NCBI GenBank assembly: GCA_025964295.1
Contig: JAOPZD010000430.1
Coordinates: 1-51,674 of the forward strand
Length of the DNA: 51,674 nt
Direction of reading: 5' to 3'
Origin: Conexibacter sp.
GTDB lineage: Bacteria; Actinomycetota; Thermoleophilia; Solirubrobacterales; Solirubrobacteraceae
Part shown: positions 35,069-44,858 of the stretch, one piece after another
How positions within the stretch are numbered: the stretch's first letter is position 1
Layout of the letters: every line of letters starts with the position of its first letter
Program-made: the position numbers and the translations under genes
The notes under the pieces: generated by a model
Database searches by the model: none
What the model saw: the letters and a program-made list of their open reading frames with translations, nothing else
What the model was told of the DNA's origin: nothing

Positions 35069-37413
35069 ATGGCCACCACCCCGAACACCTTTCCCGCCCC
35101 GGTGCTGACCGACCCGCCGGTCGAGCTGCTGCGGGCAGTCGAGCGCCGTGTGCTGTGGCTCGCGACCTCGATCGTCCATCACGCCAACAAGGTCCCCGAG
35201 AACACCTCGGGCGTGAAGGTCGGCGGCCACCAGGCCTCCAGCGCGTCGATGGTCTCGATCATGACCGCCCTGTGGTTCGCGCACCTGCGGGCACCGGATC
35301 GGGTGTCGGTCAAGCCGCACGCCTCACCGGTGCTGCACGCGATCAACTACCTGCTCGGTGAGCTTGACCCCAAGTACCTCACCACGCTGCGTGAGCTCGG
35401 CGGGCTGCAGAGCTACCCGAGCCGCACGAAGGACCCCGACCCCGTCGACTTCTCGACCGGCTCGGTCGGCATCGGGGCGACCGCGACGATCTGGAGCGCG
35501 CTGGCGCACCGCTACGTCGCCGGGCACACCGACGTCCCCGTCGGCGGCCGGCAGATCGCGCTGCTCGGCGACGCCGAGCTGGACGAGGGCGCCATCTGGG
35601 AGGCGCTCGTCGACCCGATCGTCCCGTCGCTCGGTGAGGTCATGTGGGTCGTGGACCTCAACCGCCAGTCCCTGGACCGGGTCGTCCCCGCGATGGCGAT
35701 CCAGCGGCTGCAGGGGATGTTCGCCGCCGCCGGCTGGCAGGTCCTGACCGTCAAGTACGGGTATCGCTTGGAGGAGCTCTTCGCCGCCCCGGGCGGGGAG
35801 GCCGTCTCCGCACGCATCGACGCCATGCCGAACGAGGAGTACCAGCGCATGCTGCGTGCCCCGGCCGGTGAGGTGCGCGAGCGTCTGCTCGCCGACGCGA
35901 GGGGCAGGCGCGACATCACCAAGGCGATCAAGGAGTACGACGACGAGCGCCTGCACCAGACCGTCCGCAACCTCGGCGGCCACGACCACGCCGCGCTGCT
36001 GGACGCCTACCGCGCCGCCGACGCTCAGGCCGACCAGCCAAGCGTCGTCTTCGCCTACACCGTCAAGGGCTGGTCCCTGCCCACCGAAGGCCACCCGTCC
36101 AACCACTCCGCGCTCCTGAGCGCCAAGGAGTACGACGCGCTCGCCCCGACGCTCGGCGCCGACGCCCAGGACCCCTGGGCCGCGTTCGCCCCCGACAGCG
36201 ACGAAGGACAGCTCTGCGCCGAGACCGGCCGCACCCTGCGCCGCGCCAAGCGCGAGGTCGCGACCGGAGTCAGCGTGCCGGTGGAACTGGACCGCGACCA
36301 CGTCGGACAGACCTCCACCCAGCAGGCCCTCGGACGGCTGCTCACCGACCTCGCGCACGCCGCCCCGGACACCGCCAAGCGCATCGTGACCGTGTCCCCC
36401 GACGTGGCCTCCTCAACGAATCTCGGCGGCTGGATCAACCGCGTGGGCATCTGGTCGGTCGGCGAGCGCATCGACTGGTTCGCCGACGACCGCCAGACCC
36501 TCGTCAAGTGGCGCGAGCACCAGCACGGCCAGCACATGGAGCTCGGCATCGCCGAGGTCAACCTCGTCAACCTGCTCTCCGAGCTCGGCGCCACCTGGTC
36601 ACGCGACGGCGAGGCGCTGCTGCCGATCGGCACGATCTACGACCCGTTCGTCGCCCGCGCCCTGGAGCCCTGGTCCTTCGGCATGTACGCCGGCGGCCAA
36701 TCGATCCTCATCGGCACCCCCTCCGGCGTGACCCTCGCCGCCGAAGGCGGCGCGCACCAGTCGATCAACACCCCGAGCATCGGCATCGAGCAACCCGAGT
36801 GCATCGCCTGGGAACCCGCCTTCGGCCAGGACCTCGAATGGACGTTCCTGCACGCCCTCTCCCGCCTCGGGCAGGCCGACGGAACGTCCAGCTACTTCCG
36901 GCTGTCCACGCGCCCCATCGACCAGGCCCTCTCGCCCCTGCCCACCGACCCCGACGCGCTCGCCCAGCGCCGCGCCGACGTGCTCGCCGGCGGCTACCGC
37001 CTACAGGACGGCGGCCCCGACGCACAGGTCACGCTCGTCGGCGTCGGCGCCGTCATGCCCGAGGTCCTCGACGCCGCACGCATCATCGAGCAGGACCCGG
37101 CCGCGCCCCGCACGTCGTCTGCCTCACCAGCCCCGACCTCGTCTTCCGCGCCACCCAGGCCCGGCGCGGCCTCACCGACGGACCCAGCGACATCCTCGCC
37201 CGCCTCTTCCCCGAGGACCGCCTGACGCCGATCGTCACCGTCATGGACGGCCACCCGCACACGCTCAGCTTCCTCGGCGTCACCGGCCGCATCCCCATCA
37301 CGAACGTCGGCGTCGAACGCTTCGGCCAGGCCGGCTCCCTCGAAGACGTCTACGCCCACCACGGCCTCGATCCCGAGACGATCGTCGCCGCGGCCCTCGA
37401 CCTCACCCTCTGA
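35069..37413 (+). pseudogene. Pyruvate dehydrogenase E1-like (AceE/transketolase type), one frameshift
   Basis: Homodimeric-type 2-oxoacid dehydrogenase E1, about 781 residues if repaired. The thiamine-diphosphate motif is GDAELDEGAIWEAL ... VDLNRQ (about 167-200); conserved blocks include VGGHQASSASMVSIM and [14 protein letters not shown]. The first frame loses similarity near 37105 and ends at 37225; the C-terminal part, [16 protein letters not shown] onward, continues in the next frame. A single missing base in the GC run near 37100-37110 explains this. Whether it is a real mutation or a sequencing error cannot be told here. It starts 2 nt after the E2 stop. Confidence 0.85.
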
Positions 37414-38784
37414 TGCACGACTCCTCCTACGACATCGTCGTCATCGGCTCGGGCCCCGGCGGCTATGTCGCCGCCATCCGCGCCGCGCAACTCGGCTTCT
37501 CGACCGCCATCGTCGAGAAGGGCAACATCGGCGGCCGCTGCCTCGACGTCGCCTGCATCCCCGCCAAAGCCGTGCTGCGCGTCGCCGACATCGTCGGCGA
37601 GATCAGCAACGCCGGCGACTTCGGCATCGAGGTCTCCGCACCGAAGGTCGACTTCACCGCCGTCACCGCCCGCCGCCGAAAGGTCTCGACACGTTGACCG
37701 GCGGCGTGTCGGTCTCATGAAGAAGAACGCCATCGACGTCCTGCGGGGCACCGGCTCGGTGACGAGCAGCGGCAACGTCATCGTCGACGGCTTGGAGATC
37801 GTCGTCGCTCGCGGCACCGTCCTCGCCACCGGCAGCGTCGCGAAGCCGCTCCCCGGCACGGCGTTCGGCGGACGCGTCATCGGCACCGAGGAAGCCTGGG
37901 CCCTGCCCGAGCTCCCCGTGAGCATGGTCGTCGTCGGCGCCGGCGCGTCGGGCTGCGAGATCGCCTCCGCCTACGCGCGCCTGGGCGTCGAGGTGCAGCT
38001 GTTCGAAGGACTGGACCGCGTGCTTCCCACCGAGGACGCTGACATCTCGAAGCTCGCCGAACGCGGCTTCAAGAAGCAGGGCATCACCGTCCGGACTGCG
38101 ACCTTCGTGCAGGACGTTCAGACGACCGGCGACGAGGTGACCTTCACCTTTGGCGACGAGTCCGGCCCCGCCGAGTGGCTGGTGATCGCCGCCGGCCGCG
38201 GACCCGACGTCGACGCTCTGGGCCTCGACGCCGCCGGGATCGCCCTGACGGACGGTGGCCTGATCGACGTTGACCGCACCCAGCGGACCAGCGCCCGGAC
38301 GGTCTACGCCATCGGCGACCTCGTGCCGGGCCCGGCGCTCGCGCACAAGGCGTCGGACGAGGGGGTCACCGCGATCGAAGCCATCGCCGGGCGTGACGTG
38401 CACCCCATCGTCCACGTCGACGTTCCCCGCGCGACGTTCCGCGCGCCCAACGTCGCGTCGTTCGGCCTGACCGAAGCGCAGGCCAGAGAGGCCGGTCACG
38501 ACGTCGTCATCGGCAAGGTTCCCTACGGCGCGGTCGGCGCGGGCACCGTCTACGGCGACCGGACGGGCGTGGTCAAGATCGTCGGCGACAACACCTACGG
38601 CGAGATCCTCGGCGCGCATATCATCGGCGCGAAGGCCACCGAACTGATCCAGGAACTCGTCAACGTCAGAGCCATGGAAGGCGGCTTCCAGGAAGTCGCC
38701 CGGATGGTCCACGGACACCCTACGATGAGCGAGGCGGTCATGGAGGCCGCACGTGCGGCCAACGGCTGGCTCATCCACGGCTGA
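37413..38784 (+). pseudogene. Dihydrolipoamide dehydrogenase (E3)-like, two frameshifts
   Basis: Flavoprotein disulfide reductase. The first 88 codons give the FAD motif [20 protein letters not shown] and redox pair CLDVAC. The frame breaks after ARRRKV, resumes one frame over for [10 protein letters not shown], then shifts again to MKKNAIDVLRG and runs to the end. NAD motif VVVGAGASGCEIASAYA and the C-terminal H-x4-E region MVHGHPTMSEAV are intact. Both breaks occur at GTCTC where GTCCTC would restore the frame, each a single missing C. Its ATG overlaps the E1 stop by 1 nt. Confidence 0.85.
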
Positions 38785-38802
38785 AGCGACGAGGAGAGAC
38801 GC

Positions 38803-40740
38803 ATGAACACTGCTGCGGCCGGAGACACGCTGTGGACTCCCACGCCCGAGGCGATCGCCGCGTCGGCGACGACGGCCCTGATGCGCGACATCGGCGTCGA
38901 CGACTACGACGCGCTGTGGCGGTGGTCCACCAACAACGTCGGCCGTTTCTGGAAGACCCTGTGGGACCGGTTCGACGTCCAGGCCGACGGCGACCCGTCC
39001 GTCGCACTCGCCGAGGCCACGATGCCCGGCGCCCGGTGGTTCCCGCACGTCCGGCTCTCCATGCCCGAGCACGTCTTCCGCGACGCGACAGGTGACCAGA
39101 TCGCGATCCGGTTCGCGGGCGAGGGCGTCGACCTCGACGCGTGGACCTGGGACGACCTGCACGGCGAGACCGCGCGCATCCGGGCCGGACTGGAGCGGAT
39201 GGGCGTCCGGCGCGGAGACCGGGTGGCCGGCTATCTCCCCAACGGCCCGCACACCATCGCGGCCTTCCTCGCCACCGCCTCCCTCGGCGCGATCTGGTCC
39301 TGCTGCTCCCCGGACTTCGGGACCCGCACCGTGATCGACCGGTTCGCGCAGATCGGGCCCACCGTGCTCCTGACCTGCGACGGGTACCGCTACAACGGCA
39401 AGACCTTCGATCGCACCGCCATCGCCGACGAGATCGCCGCCGCCCTCCCGACGCTCAAGCGGACCGTCCGGCTGCCGTACCTCGGACAGGACGGGGACTG
39501 GGACGAGACTTTCCCGGCCTCCGACATCCCGCTGACCTTCGAGCGGGTGCCGTTCGACCACCCGCTGTGGATCCTCTACAGCTCCGGCACCACCGGCCTC
39601 CCCAAGGCAATCGTCCACGGACACGGCGGCGTGCTCCTCGAGCACCTCAAGGTCTGGCGCATCGGACAGGCCGTCGGTCCCGACGACCGCGTGCTGTGGA
39701 CGACGACGACGGGCTGGGTCATGTGGAACCTCCTGGTGGGCGTCCTCCTCACCGACGCCTCGATCGTCCTCTATGACGGGAGCGTCGGGCATCCCGATCT
39801 CGACGTCCTGTGGGGTCTCATCGACGAGGCCGGCATCACGCTGTTCGGCACCGGGGCCGCCTACCTCCACGGTTGCCTGAAGTCCGGCCTGGCCCCCGAG
39901 AACGATCACGACCTGTCCCGGCTACGCGCCGTCGGCTCGACCGGGTCGCCGCTCTCTCCAGAAGGCTTCCGCTGGGTCTACGACCATGTCGGACCCGACA
40001 CCTGGCTGTTCTCCACGTCCGGCGGCACCGACATCGCCAGCGGCTTCGTCGGAGGCAGCGACATCCTTCCCGTCCGGGCGGGCGAGCTCCAGGCCCGCTG
40101 CCTCGGCGTCGCCGCCGAAGCCTGGGACGAGGACGGCAACCCGGTCGTCGACGAGGTGGGCGAGCTCGTCATCACGCAGCCGATGCCCTCGATGCCCGTC
40201 GGCTTCTGGAACGACCCCGGCGACGAGCGGTACCGCGAGTCCTACTTCGAGCACTACGACGTCTCGCCGCCCGTCTGGCGTCAGGGCGACTGGATCCGCA
40301 TCACACCGACCGGGTCCTCCGTCATCTACGGGCGATCGGACTCCACGATCAACCGCGGCGGCATCCGGATGGGCACCGCGGAGATCTACGCGGCGGTCCG
40401 CGGCCTCGACCAGATCACCGACGCCCTCGTGGTCGACGTGCCGCCCGCCGACGGCAGCGGCGACTCGCGGATGACCATGTTCGTCGTCCTCGCCGACGGG
40501 GCCATCGTCGACGACGAGCTCACCCGGGCCGTCATCGCCGCCGTCCGTCGCGACGCCTCACCGCGCCACGTGCCCGACGAGCTAGTCGCGGTCCCCGAGA
40601 TCCCCCGGACGCTCACCGGCAAGGCGCTCGAGGTGCCGATCAAGAAGCTCCTCATGGGCCGCGACCCGGCAAGCGTCGTCAGCCGCGACGCGCTCGCCAA
40701 CCCCACGGCGTTCGACTGGTTCGTCGACTACGCGAGCTAG
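38803..40740 (+). CDS. aacS: Acetoacetyl-CoA synthetase
   Basis: Acetoacetate-CoA ligase of 645 residues, the usual length. The characteristic N-terminus contains DYDALWRWSTNNVGRFWKTLWD; the AMP-binding loop is LYSSGTTGLPKA; the C-terminal lysine motif is RTLTGKALEVP. It would convert acetoacetate plus ATP and CoA to acetoacetyl-CoA, an end product of leucine or terpenoid side-chain breakdown. A GAGGAGAG site precedes the ATG. Unlike the dehydrogenase genes before it, the frame is fully intact. Confidence 0.93.
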   Translation: MNTAAAGDTLWTPTPEAIAASATTALMRDIGVDDYDALWRWSTNNVGRFWKTLWDRFDVQADGDPSVALAEATMPGARWFPHVRLSMPEHVFRDATGDQIAIRFAGEGVDLDAWTWDDLHGETARIRAGLERMGVRRGDRVAGYLPNGPHTIAAFLATASLGAIWSCCSPDFGTRTVIDRFAQIGPTVLLTCDGYRYNGKTFDRTAIADEIAAALPTLKRTVRLPYLGQDGDWDETFPASDIPLTFERVPFDHPLWILYSSGTTGLPKAIVHGHGGVLLEHLKVWRIGQAVGPDDRVLWTTTTGWVMWNLLVGVLLTDASIVLYDGSVGHPDLDVLWGLIDEAGITLFGTGAAYLHGCLKSGLAPENDHDLSRLRAVGSTGSPLSPEGFRWVYDHVGPDTWLFSTSGGTDIASGFVGGSDILPVRAGELQARCLGVAAEAWDEDGNPVVDEVGELVITQPMPSMPVGFWNDPGDERYRESYFEHYDVSPPVWRQGDWIRITPTGSSVIYGRSDSTINRGGIRMGTAEIYAAVRGLDQITDALVVDVPPADGSGDSRMTMFVVLADGAIVDDELTRAVIAAVRRDASPRHVPDELVAVPEIPRTLTGKALEVPIKKLLMGRDPASVVSRDALANPTAFDWFVDYAS

Positions 40741-40763
40741 AACGGCGCCCACCGGCACAGCCC

Positions 40764-40776
40764 GGCCTTCAAGGCC
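40764..40776. repeat. Short perfect palindrome before the first GntR gene
   Basis: GGCCTT-C-AAGGCC, flanked symmetrically by CCGG on both sides, lies 24 nt before the GntR start. It could be an operator or a weak hairpin. It lacks similarity to the dyad in the monooxygenase leader. Confidence 0.4.
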
Positions 40777-40800
40777 ATCCGGACCGACCCCTGATGCATA

Positions 40801-41490
40801 ATGCGTTCGATGACGCCCCAACCCGACGTCTATCCGCTTGCGCTGACCCGGGCGGCCGCCGTGGCGGATGAGCTCCGCCGCCGGATCCGGTCCGGCGAGA
40901 TCCCCGCCGGCACGCGTCTGCGCCAGATGGAGGTGGCCTCCTGGTTCAAGGTCAGCACGACGCCGGTCCGCGAGGCCTTCACCTCCTTGGCGAGCGAGGG
41001 GTTCGTCCGACAGGACGCGCACCGGGGCGTCGTGGTCTTCGTGCCCTCGCATGACGACCTCGTCCAGAACTACGAGATCAGGCTGGCGCTCGAGCCGCTC
41101 GCGACAGAGATCGCGGCCAGCACCATCTCGGCCGAGGAGCTCGACCAGCTCGACGCGCTCCTCGTCGAGATGCGCGCGTCGCTGCTCAAGGACCGGCCCC
41201 GCTACGGGGCGGTCCTCAACCCGAGGTTCCACGCAGCGATCTACGCCGCGGCCCAGCGTCCGCGGTTGTTCGAGCTGATCCAGGGCCTCCGCGACGCCAG
41301 TTCCGCCTACGTGCAGCTGCTCGCGCTCCGCCCCCAGCCGCCGGAGTATCTGGAGGCTGCGCAGACGGAGCACGAGGACATCGTCGCCGCGTTGCGCGCC
41401 AACGCGCCCAAGCGCGCCGCCAAGGCGATGACGAAGCACCTGCAGCACAACCGCGATCAGATCCTCGCGGCCCTCGACGCGACGGCTTGA
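40801..41490 (+). CDS. GntR-family regulator with FCD domain
   Basis: A 229-residue regulator. The winged helix-turn-helix covers about 20-75, with VADELRRRIRSGEIPAG and VSTTPVREAFTSLASEGFV; the all-helical FCD ligand domain covers about 90-220, with YEIRLALEPLA, a metal-type NPRFHAAIY block and LQHNRDQI. There is no clear ribosome site; the ATG at 40801 may be read from a short or absent leader, and ATG 40810 is possible. It is a paralogue of the convergent gene at 41525-42223. It may control acetoacetyl-CoA synthetase or the monooxygenase genes. Confidence 0.9.
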   Translation: MRSMTPQPDVYPLALTRAAAVADELRRRIRSGEIPAGTRLRQMEVASWFKVSTTPVREAFTSLASEGFVRQDAHRGVVVFVPSHDDLVQNYEIRLALEPLATEIAASTISAEELDQLDALLVEMRASLLKDRPRYGAVLNPRFHAAIYAAAQRPRLFELIQGLRDASSAYVQLLALRPQPPEYLEAAQTEHEDIVAALRANAPKRAAKAMTKHLQHNRDQILAALDATA

Positions 41491-41524
41491 CGGTCCGCGC
41501 CGGCGAGCGGCGGATCGCGACGCC

Positions 41525-42223
41525 TTATCTCGTGACCTGCCGGAACAGCTGGTCGCGGTTGTGCTCGAGATGGCGGGCCATCGCCGTCGCAGCGCGTCGC
41601 GGCGCACGAGCGCAGAGAGCGTCGACGATCTCCTCGTGCTCGCGGTGCGCCATGTCGACATAGCTCGGCGGCTGCGGATGGAGGATCAGCACCTGCGTGT
41701 AGACCTTCGCCGCGTCACGGAGCGCCTCGATCATGTCGGCCAGTCTGGGGCGGCGCGCAGCCTCGTTCACCGTCGCGTGAAACCGGGCGTTGAGGACATC
41801 GCCGTAGTGGGCGATGTCGCCGGCCTCCATCGCGCGTCGCATCTGCGCGACGAGTTTCGTGAGCCGCTCGCGGCCCGCGGAGGTGAGCTCCGTCGCTGCG
41901 TGCCCGGCGGCCAGGGGCTCGAGGGCGAGCCGGATCTCGTAGTTGTGCGCCAGGTCGTCGAGTGACGGCAGGAACACGACCACTCCGCGGTGGGCGTCCT
42001 GGCGGACGAGCCCCTCGCGGGCGAGCGCCGCGAACGCCTCCCGGACGGGCGTCGTGCTGACGCGGAAGCGGGCCGCGATCTCGCCCTGCCGCAGAGGCGC
42101 TCCGGCCGGGACCTCGCCCGACAGGATGAGCCGCCGGAGCTCCTGCGTCACCGCGGCCGCGCGCGTCGGCGCCAGGGCGAAGTCCTCGCCTGGCGTGTGA
42201 TCGGCCTGTGCGGGTTCGGCCAT
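41525..42223 (-). CDS. GntR-family regulator with FCD domain (paralogue)
   Basis: A 232-residue regulator. It shares identical blocks with the neighbour at 40801-41490: VSTTPVREAF, RQDAHRGVVVF and NYEIRLALEPLA, with LQHNRDQ/LEHNRDQ at the end, so the pair arose by duplication. DNA-binding and FCD domains have the same limits. It converges on its paralogue across 34 nt and lies 87 nt downstream of the VOC gene on the same strand, so it may be the local regulator of the monooxygenase-VOC operon. Confidence 0.9.
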   Translation of the reverse strand: MAEPAQADHTPGEDFALAPTRAAAVTQELRRLILSGEVPAGAPLRQGEIAARFRVSTTPVREAFAALAREGLVRQDAHRGVVVFLPSLDDLAHNYEIRLALEPLAAGHAATELTSAGRERLTKLVAQMRRAMEAGDIAHYGDVLNARFHATVNEAARRPRLADMIEALRDAAKVYTQVLILHPQPPSYVDMAHREHEEIVDALCARAPRRAATAMARHLEHNRDQLFRQVTR

Positions 42224-42310
42224 GGGGTCGTTCCTCGGGCGCAGCGGTCGTGGGTTCGGGGCGGGCTCCGCCCGGGACCTCTGTCCCGGGCGATTCGGCC
42301 GGCGTCTCGG

Positions 42311-42931
42311 CTACAGCGGAAGCCGGAGGTCGGGCGGGCTCGACGGCAGGTACTCCCCGCGGTACGCGCGCTCGTGAACCTCGTCGGCCGACACGCCTTC
42401 GCGACGGGCGGCGACCATCTGCTCCGGATCGACCGGCTTGCCGATCGGATCCTCGGCGAACCGCGGGTCGGTCTGGATGAACGTCGTCGACTTCGCCCAA
42501 TCCCCGTAGTTGTCGGCCTGCAACTCGACCGAGTTGCCGTCCGGGTCGTGGTAGTAGAACGACGTCGTGAGGCCGTGGTCGAGGCAGCCGCCCGGGAGGA
42601 TGCCCTCGTCGCGCAGCCGCAGGAACGTGGCCAGCAGGTCGTCGAGCGAGTCGTACTCGAACGCCGAGTGGTGCATCCCGCAGTGGACCGCCTTGTCCGG
42701 ATCGTCACGGAACGCAGGGAGCGAGAGCAGGGCCACCCGGTGGTTGGCATCGTCGTTGGTCAGGAACGCGCCGCCGGGCCACTGGTAGTTCGGCACGGAG
42801 CCGATGACCGTGCCGTACCAGTCGATCAGCTCCTGCAGCCGCGCGGTCTTCAGGTTGACGTGATGGAGGCTCGGGGCGCGGACCCGTGCCTCGTCGAAGT
42901 CGACCTTCAGGTCGGTCGTGGTGTCAGTCAT
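42311..42931 (-). CDS. VOC-family protein (extradiol dioxygenase/glyoxalase type)
   Basis: A 206-residue vicinal-oxygen-chelate protein with one complete domain (about 18-150). Candidate metal ligands are His in LHHVNLK, His in CGMHHSAFEY and Glu in DPDGNSVELQ. These are the ligand positions of type I extradiol dioxygenases, but the protein is about the length of a single-module enzyme. The ATG at 42931 fits the family start. It lies 22 nt behind the FAD monooxygenase, so ring hydroxylation followed by ring cleavage is a reasonable guess. Confidence 0.87.
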   Translation of the reverse strand: MTDTTTDLKVDFDEARVRAPSLHHVNLKTARLQELIDWYGTVIGSVPNYQWPGGAFLTNDDANHRVALLSLPAFRDDPDKAVHCGMHHSAFEYDSLDDLLATFLRLRDEGILPGGCLDHGLTTSFYYHDPDGNSVELQADNYGDWAKSTTFIQTDPRFAEDPIGKPVDPEQMVAARREGVSADEVHERAYRGEYLPSSPPDLRLPL

Positions 42932-42953
42932 GTGGTCTGTCTCCTCGTTGGAC

Positions 42954-44732
42954 TTAGACGGATGCTGCGACCGGCCGGGCCAGGACGGCGTCGAACGCCT
43001 GCTGCAGCTGCGCCTCAGCATCGTCGGCCGCTCCGATCGACCGGAACGCGACGTGCTGGTCGGGACGGACCAGCAGCGCACCGCCCGGCTCGAGCTCGTT
43101 GACCTGCGCCCACTGGCCGTCGGCGTCAGTGAGATCGGTGCCGTCGACGCAGTGCGCCTCGATGGCGACACCGCGCTCGCCGGCGACCTTCGTCGCCGCC
43201 GCGACCCAGTCGGCGCCGCCGGGGCCGGCGAGGAGCGCGAAGCCACCAGGGCGGACGAGGTCGTGGGTGGAGATGCGCCCCTCGGAGCCGTCCAGCCACG
43301 CGTGCGGGAGACGGTGTCCGGGACGGGTCGTCGGACGGTAGTCGTGCCCGAACGGGTCACGGGCCGGCGTCGGGGTACCGTCGCTCAGCAGCGCACCGGT
43401 CTCGTAGGCGTAGCCGATCTCGACGTCATGGGCGTGGAACTCGACGCGCTGGGTGTTGATGACCTCCCCGAACCGCGCCCTGATCGCCTCGCCGATCCGC
43501 GTGTCCGAGAAGAACGCGGCGAACGCGGCCTGGTTGGCCTCGGGTGGCGCGCCAGGCATGAGCCCCATCGAGACGTCGATCAGCGCGAAGTTCATGAACG
43601 CCTGGAGCGCCCAGTCCGCGTTGTCGATCGCGACCGGCTTCCGCTCGGCCTCGTAGGTGTCGAGCAGCGCGTCGCACGCACGGCCGCTCACCACCTCCGC
43701 GAGCTTCCAGCAGAGGTTTTGGGCGTCGTGGACCGCGCTGTTCAGCCCGAGGCCCGTGGTCGGCGGCTGGCGGTGGGCCGCGTCGCCGGCGAGGAAGATC
43801 CGCCCCGAGCGCCAGGTGTCGGCGACGATCCGGTCGAGGATCCAGTGGCTGACCTTGTGGACCTTCATCTCGAGCCCGGGGATCTTGAGCAGGGTCCGGA
43901 TGCGACCGACCACCTGCTCCTCGTCGAACCGCGCGGGGTCGTCGGGCCGGAACGCGAAGTGGACGACCCACTCCTCGGAGTGCCGGTCCCAGGTCGGGCC
44001 CATCTTGACGAGCGCGCCGCTCCCCCAGGACCCTTCGCCCTCGGGGTTGATCTGCCAGGTGATCATGGAGCGATCGTCGACGTACTCCGACAGGTCCGCC
44101 GAGAAGTGCGTGGAGACCATGTCGACCATGTTGGTCGGGCCGATCATGGGGATCTCGAGCTTCGGGCCGATCGTCTTGCCGCCGTCGGCGGCGATGACGT
44201 ACCCGGCGCGGATCTCGATCTCCTCGCCGGAGTCCGCGACGCGGACCTGCGCGGTGACGCCGGACTCGTCCTCCGCCCAGGACAGCAGCTCGTGGCCGTA
44301 GAGGATCTTCCCGGGGCCACGTTCCTCCGCGATCCGGCGCAGGATGGGCTCGAGCCGGAGCTGCGGGAGGTTCGTCGGCAGCGACGCGCTGTCGCGCTCG
44401 TACAGCTCCCGGAGCTCCCCGCCGCCGAAGGCGTCGAACTCGTGGAAGTCGCGGCGGTCGAACGGGCCGTCACCGCCGAGGGAGGTCACCCAGCGGATGT
44501 GTCCGTAGTTCTCGACGGGCGCGCCGACCTCGTAAATCGGCTTGTCGATCCCGTGCGTCCGCCATGCCTCCATGGTGCGCTGGTTGAGGTAGTGCGCCTT
44601 CGGCAGGACCGAGGTGCTCTCATGGCGCTCGATGAGCACGTGGTCGGTGCCCATGTCGGACAGGAAGATCGAGCTCGACAGGCCGCAGCCGCCGCCTCCC
44701 ACGATCAGGACTGGCACATCGATGCGGTGCAT
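42954..44732 (-). CDS. FAD-dependent aromatic monooxygenase (PheA/TfdB type)
   Basis: A 592-residue flavoprotein hydroxylase. The FAD motif VLIVGGGGCGLSSSIFLSDMG is at the N-terminus, YVIAADGG is the DG motif and FLAGDAAHRQPPTTGLGLNS the GD motif; a C-terminal thioredoxin-like region follows, as in phenol and chlorophenol hydroxylases. It would use NAD(P)H and O2 to hydroxylate a phenolic ring. A GGAGGAG site precedes the ATG. It leads a two-gene operon with the VOC gene, under a GntR-type operator. Confidence 0.9.
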   Translation of the reverse strand: MHRIDVPVLIVGGGGCGLSSSIFLSDMGTDHVLIERHESTSVLPKAHYLNQRTMEAWRTHGIDKPIYEVGAPVENYGHIRWVTSLGGDGPFDRRDFHEFDAFGGGELRELYERDSASLPTNLPQLRLEPILRRIAEERGPGKILYGHELLSWAEDESGVTAQVRVADSGEEIEIRAGYVIAADGGKTIGPKLEIPMIGPTNMVDMVSTHFSADLSEYVDDRSMITWQINPEGEGSWGSGALVKMGPTWDRHSEEWVVHFAFRPDDPARFDEEQVVGRIRTLLKIPGLEMKVHKVSHWILDRIVADTWRSGRIFLAGDAAHRQPPTTGLGLNSAVHDAQNLCWKLAEVVSGRACDALLDTYEAERKPVAIDNADWALQAFMNFALIDVSMGLMPGAPPEANQAAFAAFFSDTRIGEAIRARFGEVINTQRVEFHAHDVEIGYAYETGALLSDGTPTPARDPFGHDYRPTTRPGHRLPHAWLDGSEGRISTHDLVRPGGFALLAGPGGADWVAAATKVAGERGVAIEAHCVDGTDLTDADGQWAQVNELEPGGALLVRPDQHVAFRSIGAADDAEAQLQQAFDAVLARPVAASV

Positions 44733-44769
44733 GGTGTCTCCTCCGCTTCAGGGCTTTTCGGACGGTGCT

Positions 44770-44809
44770 GGGAGGAGCGCGTAACGGGACGCGATCTCCG
44801 GCTCCTCCC
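44770..44809 (-). terminator. Hairpin in the leader after the mce operon
   Basis: A perfect 9-bp inverted repeat, GGGAGGAGC / GCTCCTCCC, with a 22-nt loop, lies 50-90 nt downstream of the mce ATPase stop and upstream of the monooxygenase start. It may end the mce transcript. Because one arm resembles a ribosome site it could also fold in the monooxygenase leader. Confidence 0.45.
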
Positions 44810-44820
44810 GGGGTGACAGC

Positions 44821-44841
44821 GATCGTACATTGTGCACGATC
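44821..44841. promoter_or_regulatory. GntR-like operator
   Basis: GATCGT-N9-ACGATC with inner CA/TG symmetry: 8 of 10 pairs in the 21-bp site match. It lies 88 nt upstream of the monooxygenase ATG. Two FCD-type GntR genes are in the same neighbourhood, which makes one of them the likely ligand-responsive repressor. Confidence 0.65.
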
Positions 44842-44858
44842 CGTGATGCAAGTCGGCT

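Noticed and set aside
40741..40794. After the acetoacetyl-CoA synthetase TAG stop, 17 in-frame codons stay open and read like a protein tail (HRHSPAFKAIRTDP).
   Set aside because: The synthetase already has its normal length and C-terminus, and a 17-codon stretch without a start cannot be supported as a gene.
41491..41524. Possible terminator between the convergent GntR genes.
   Set aside because: The GC-rich bases do not form a clear stem.
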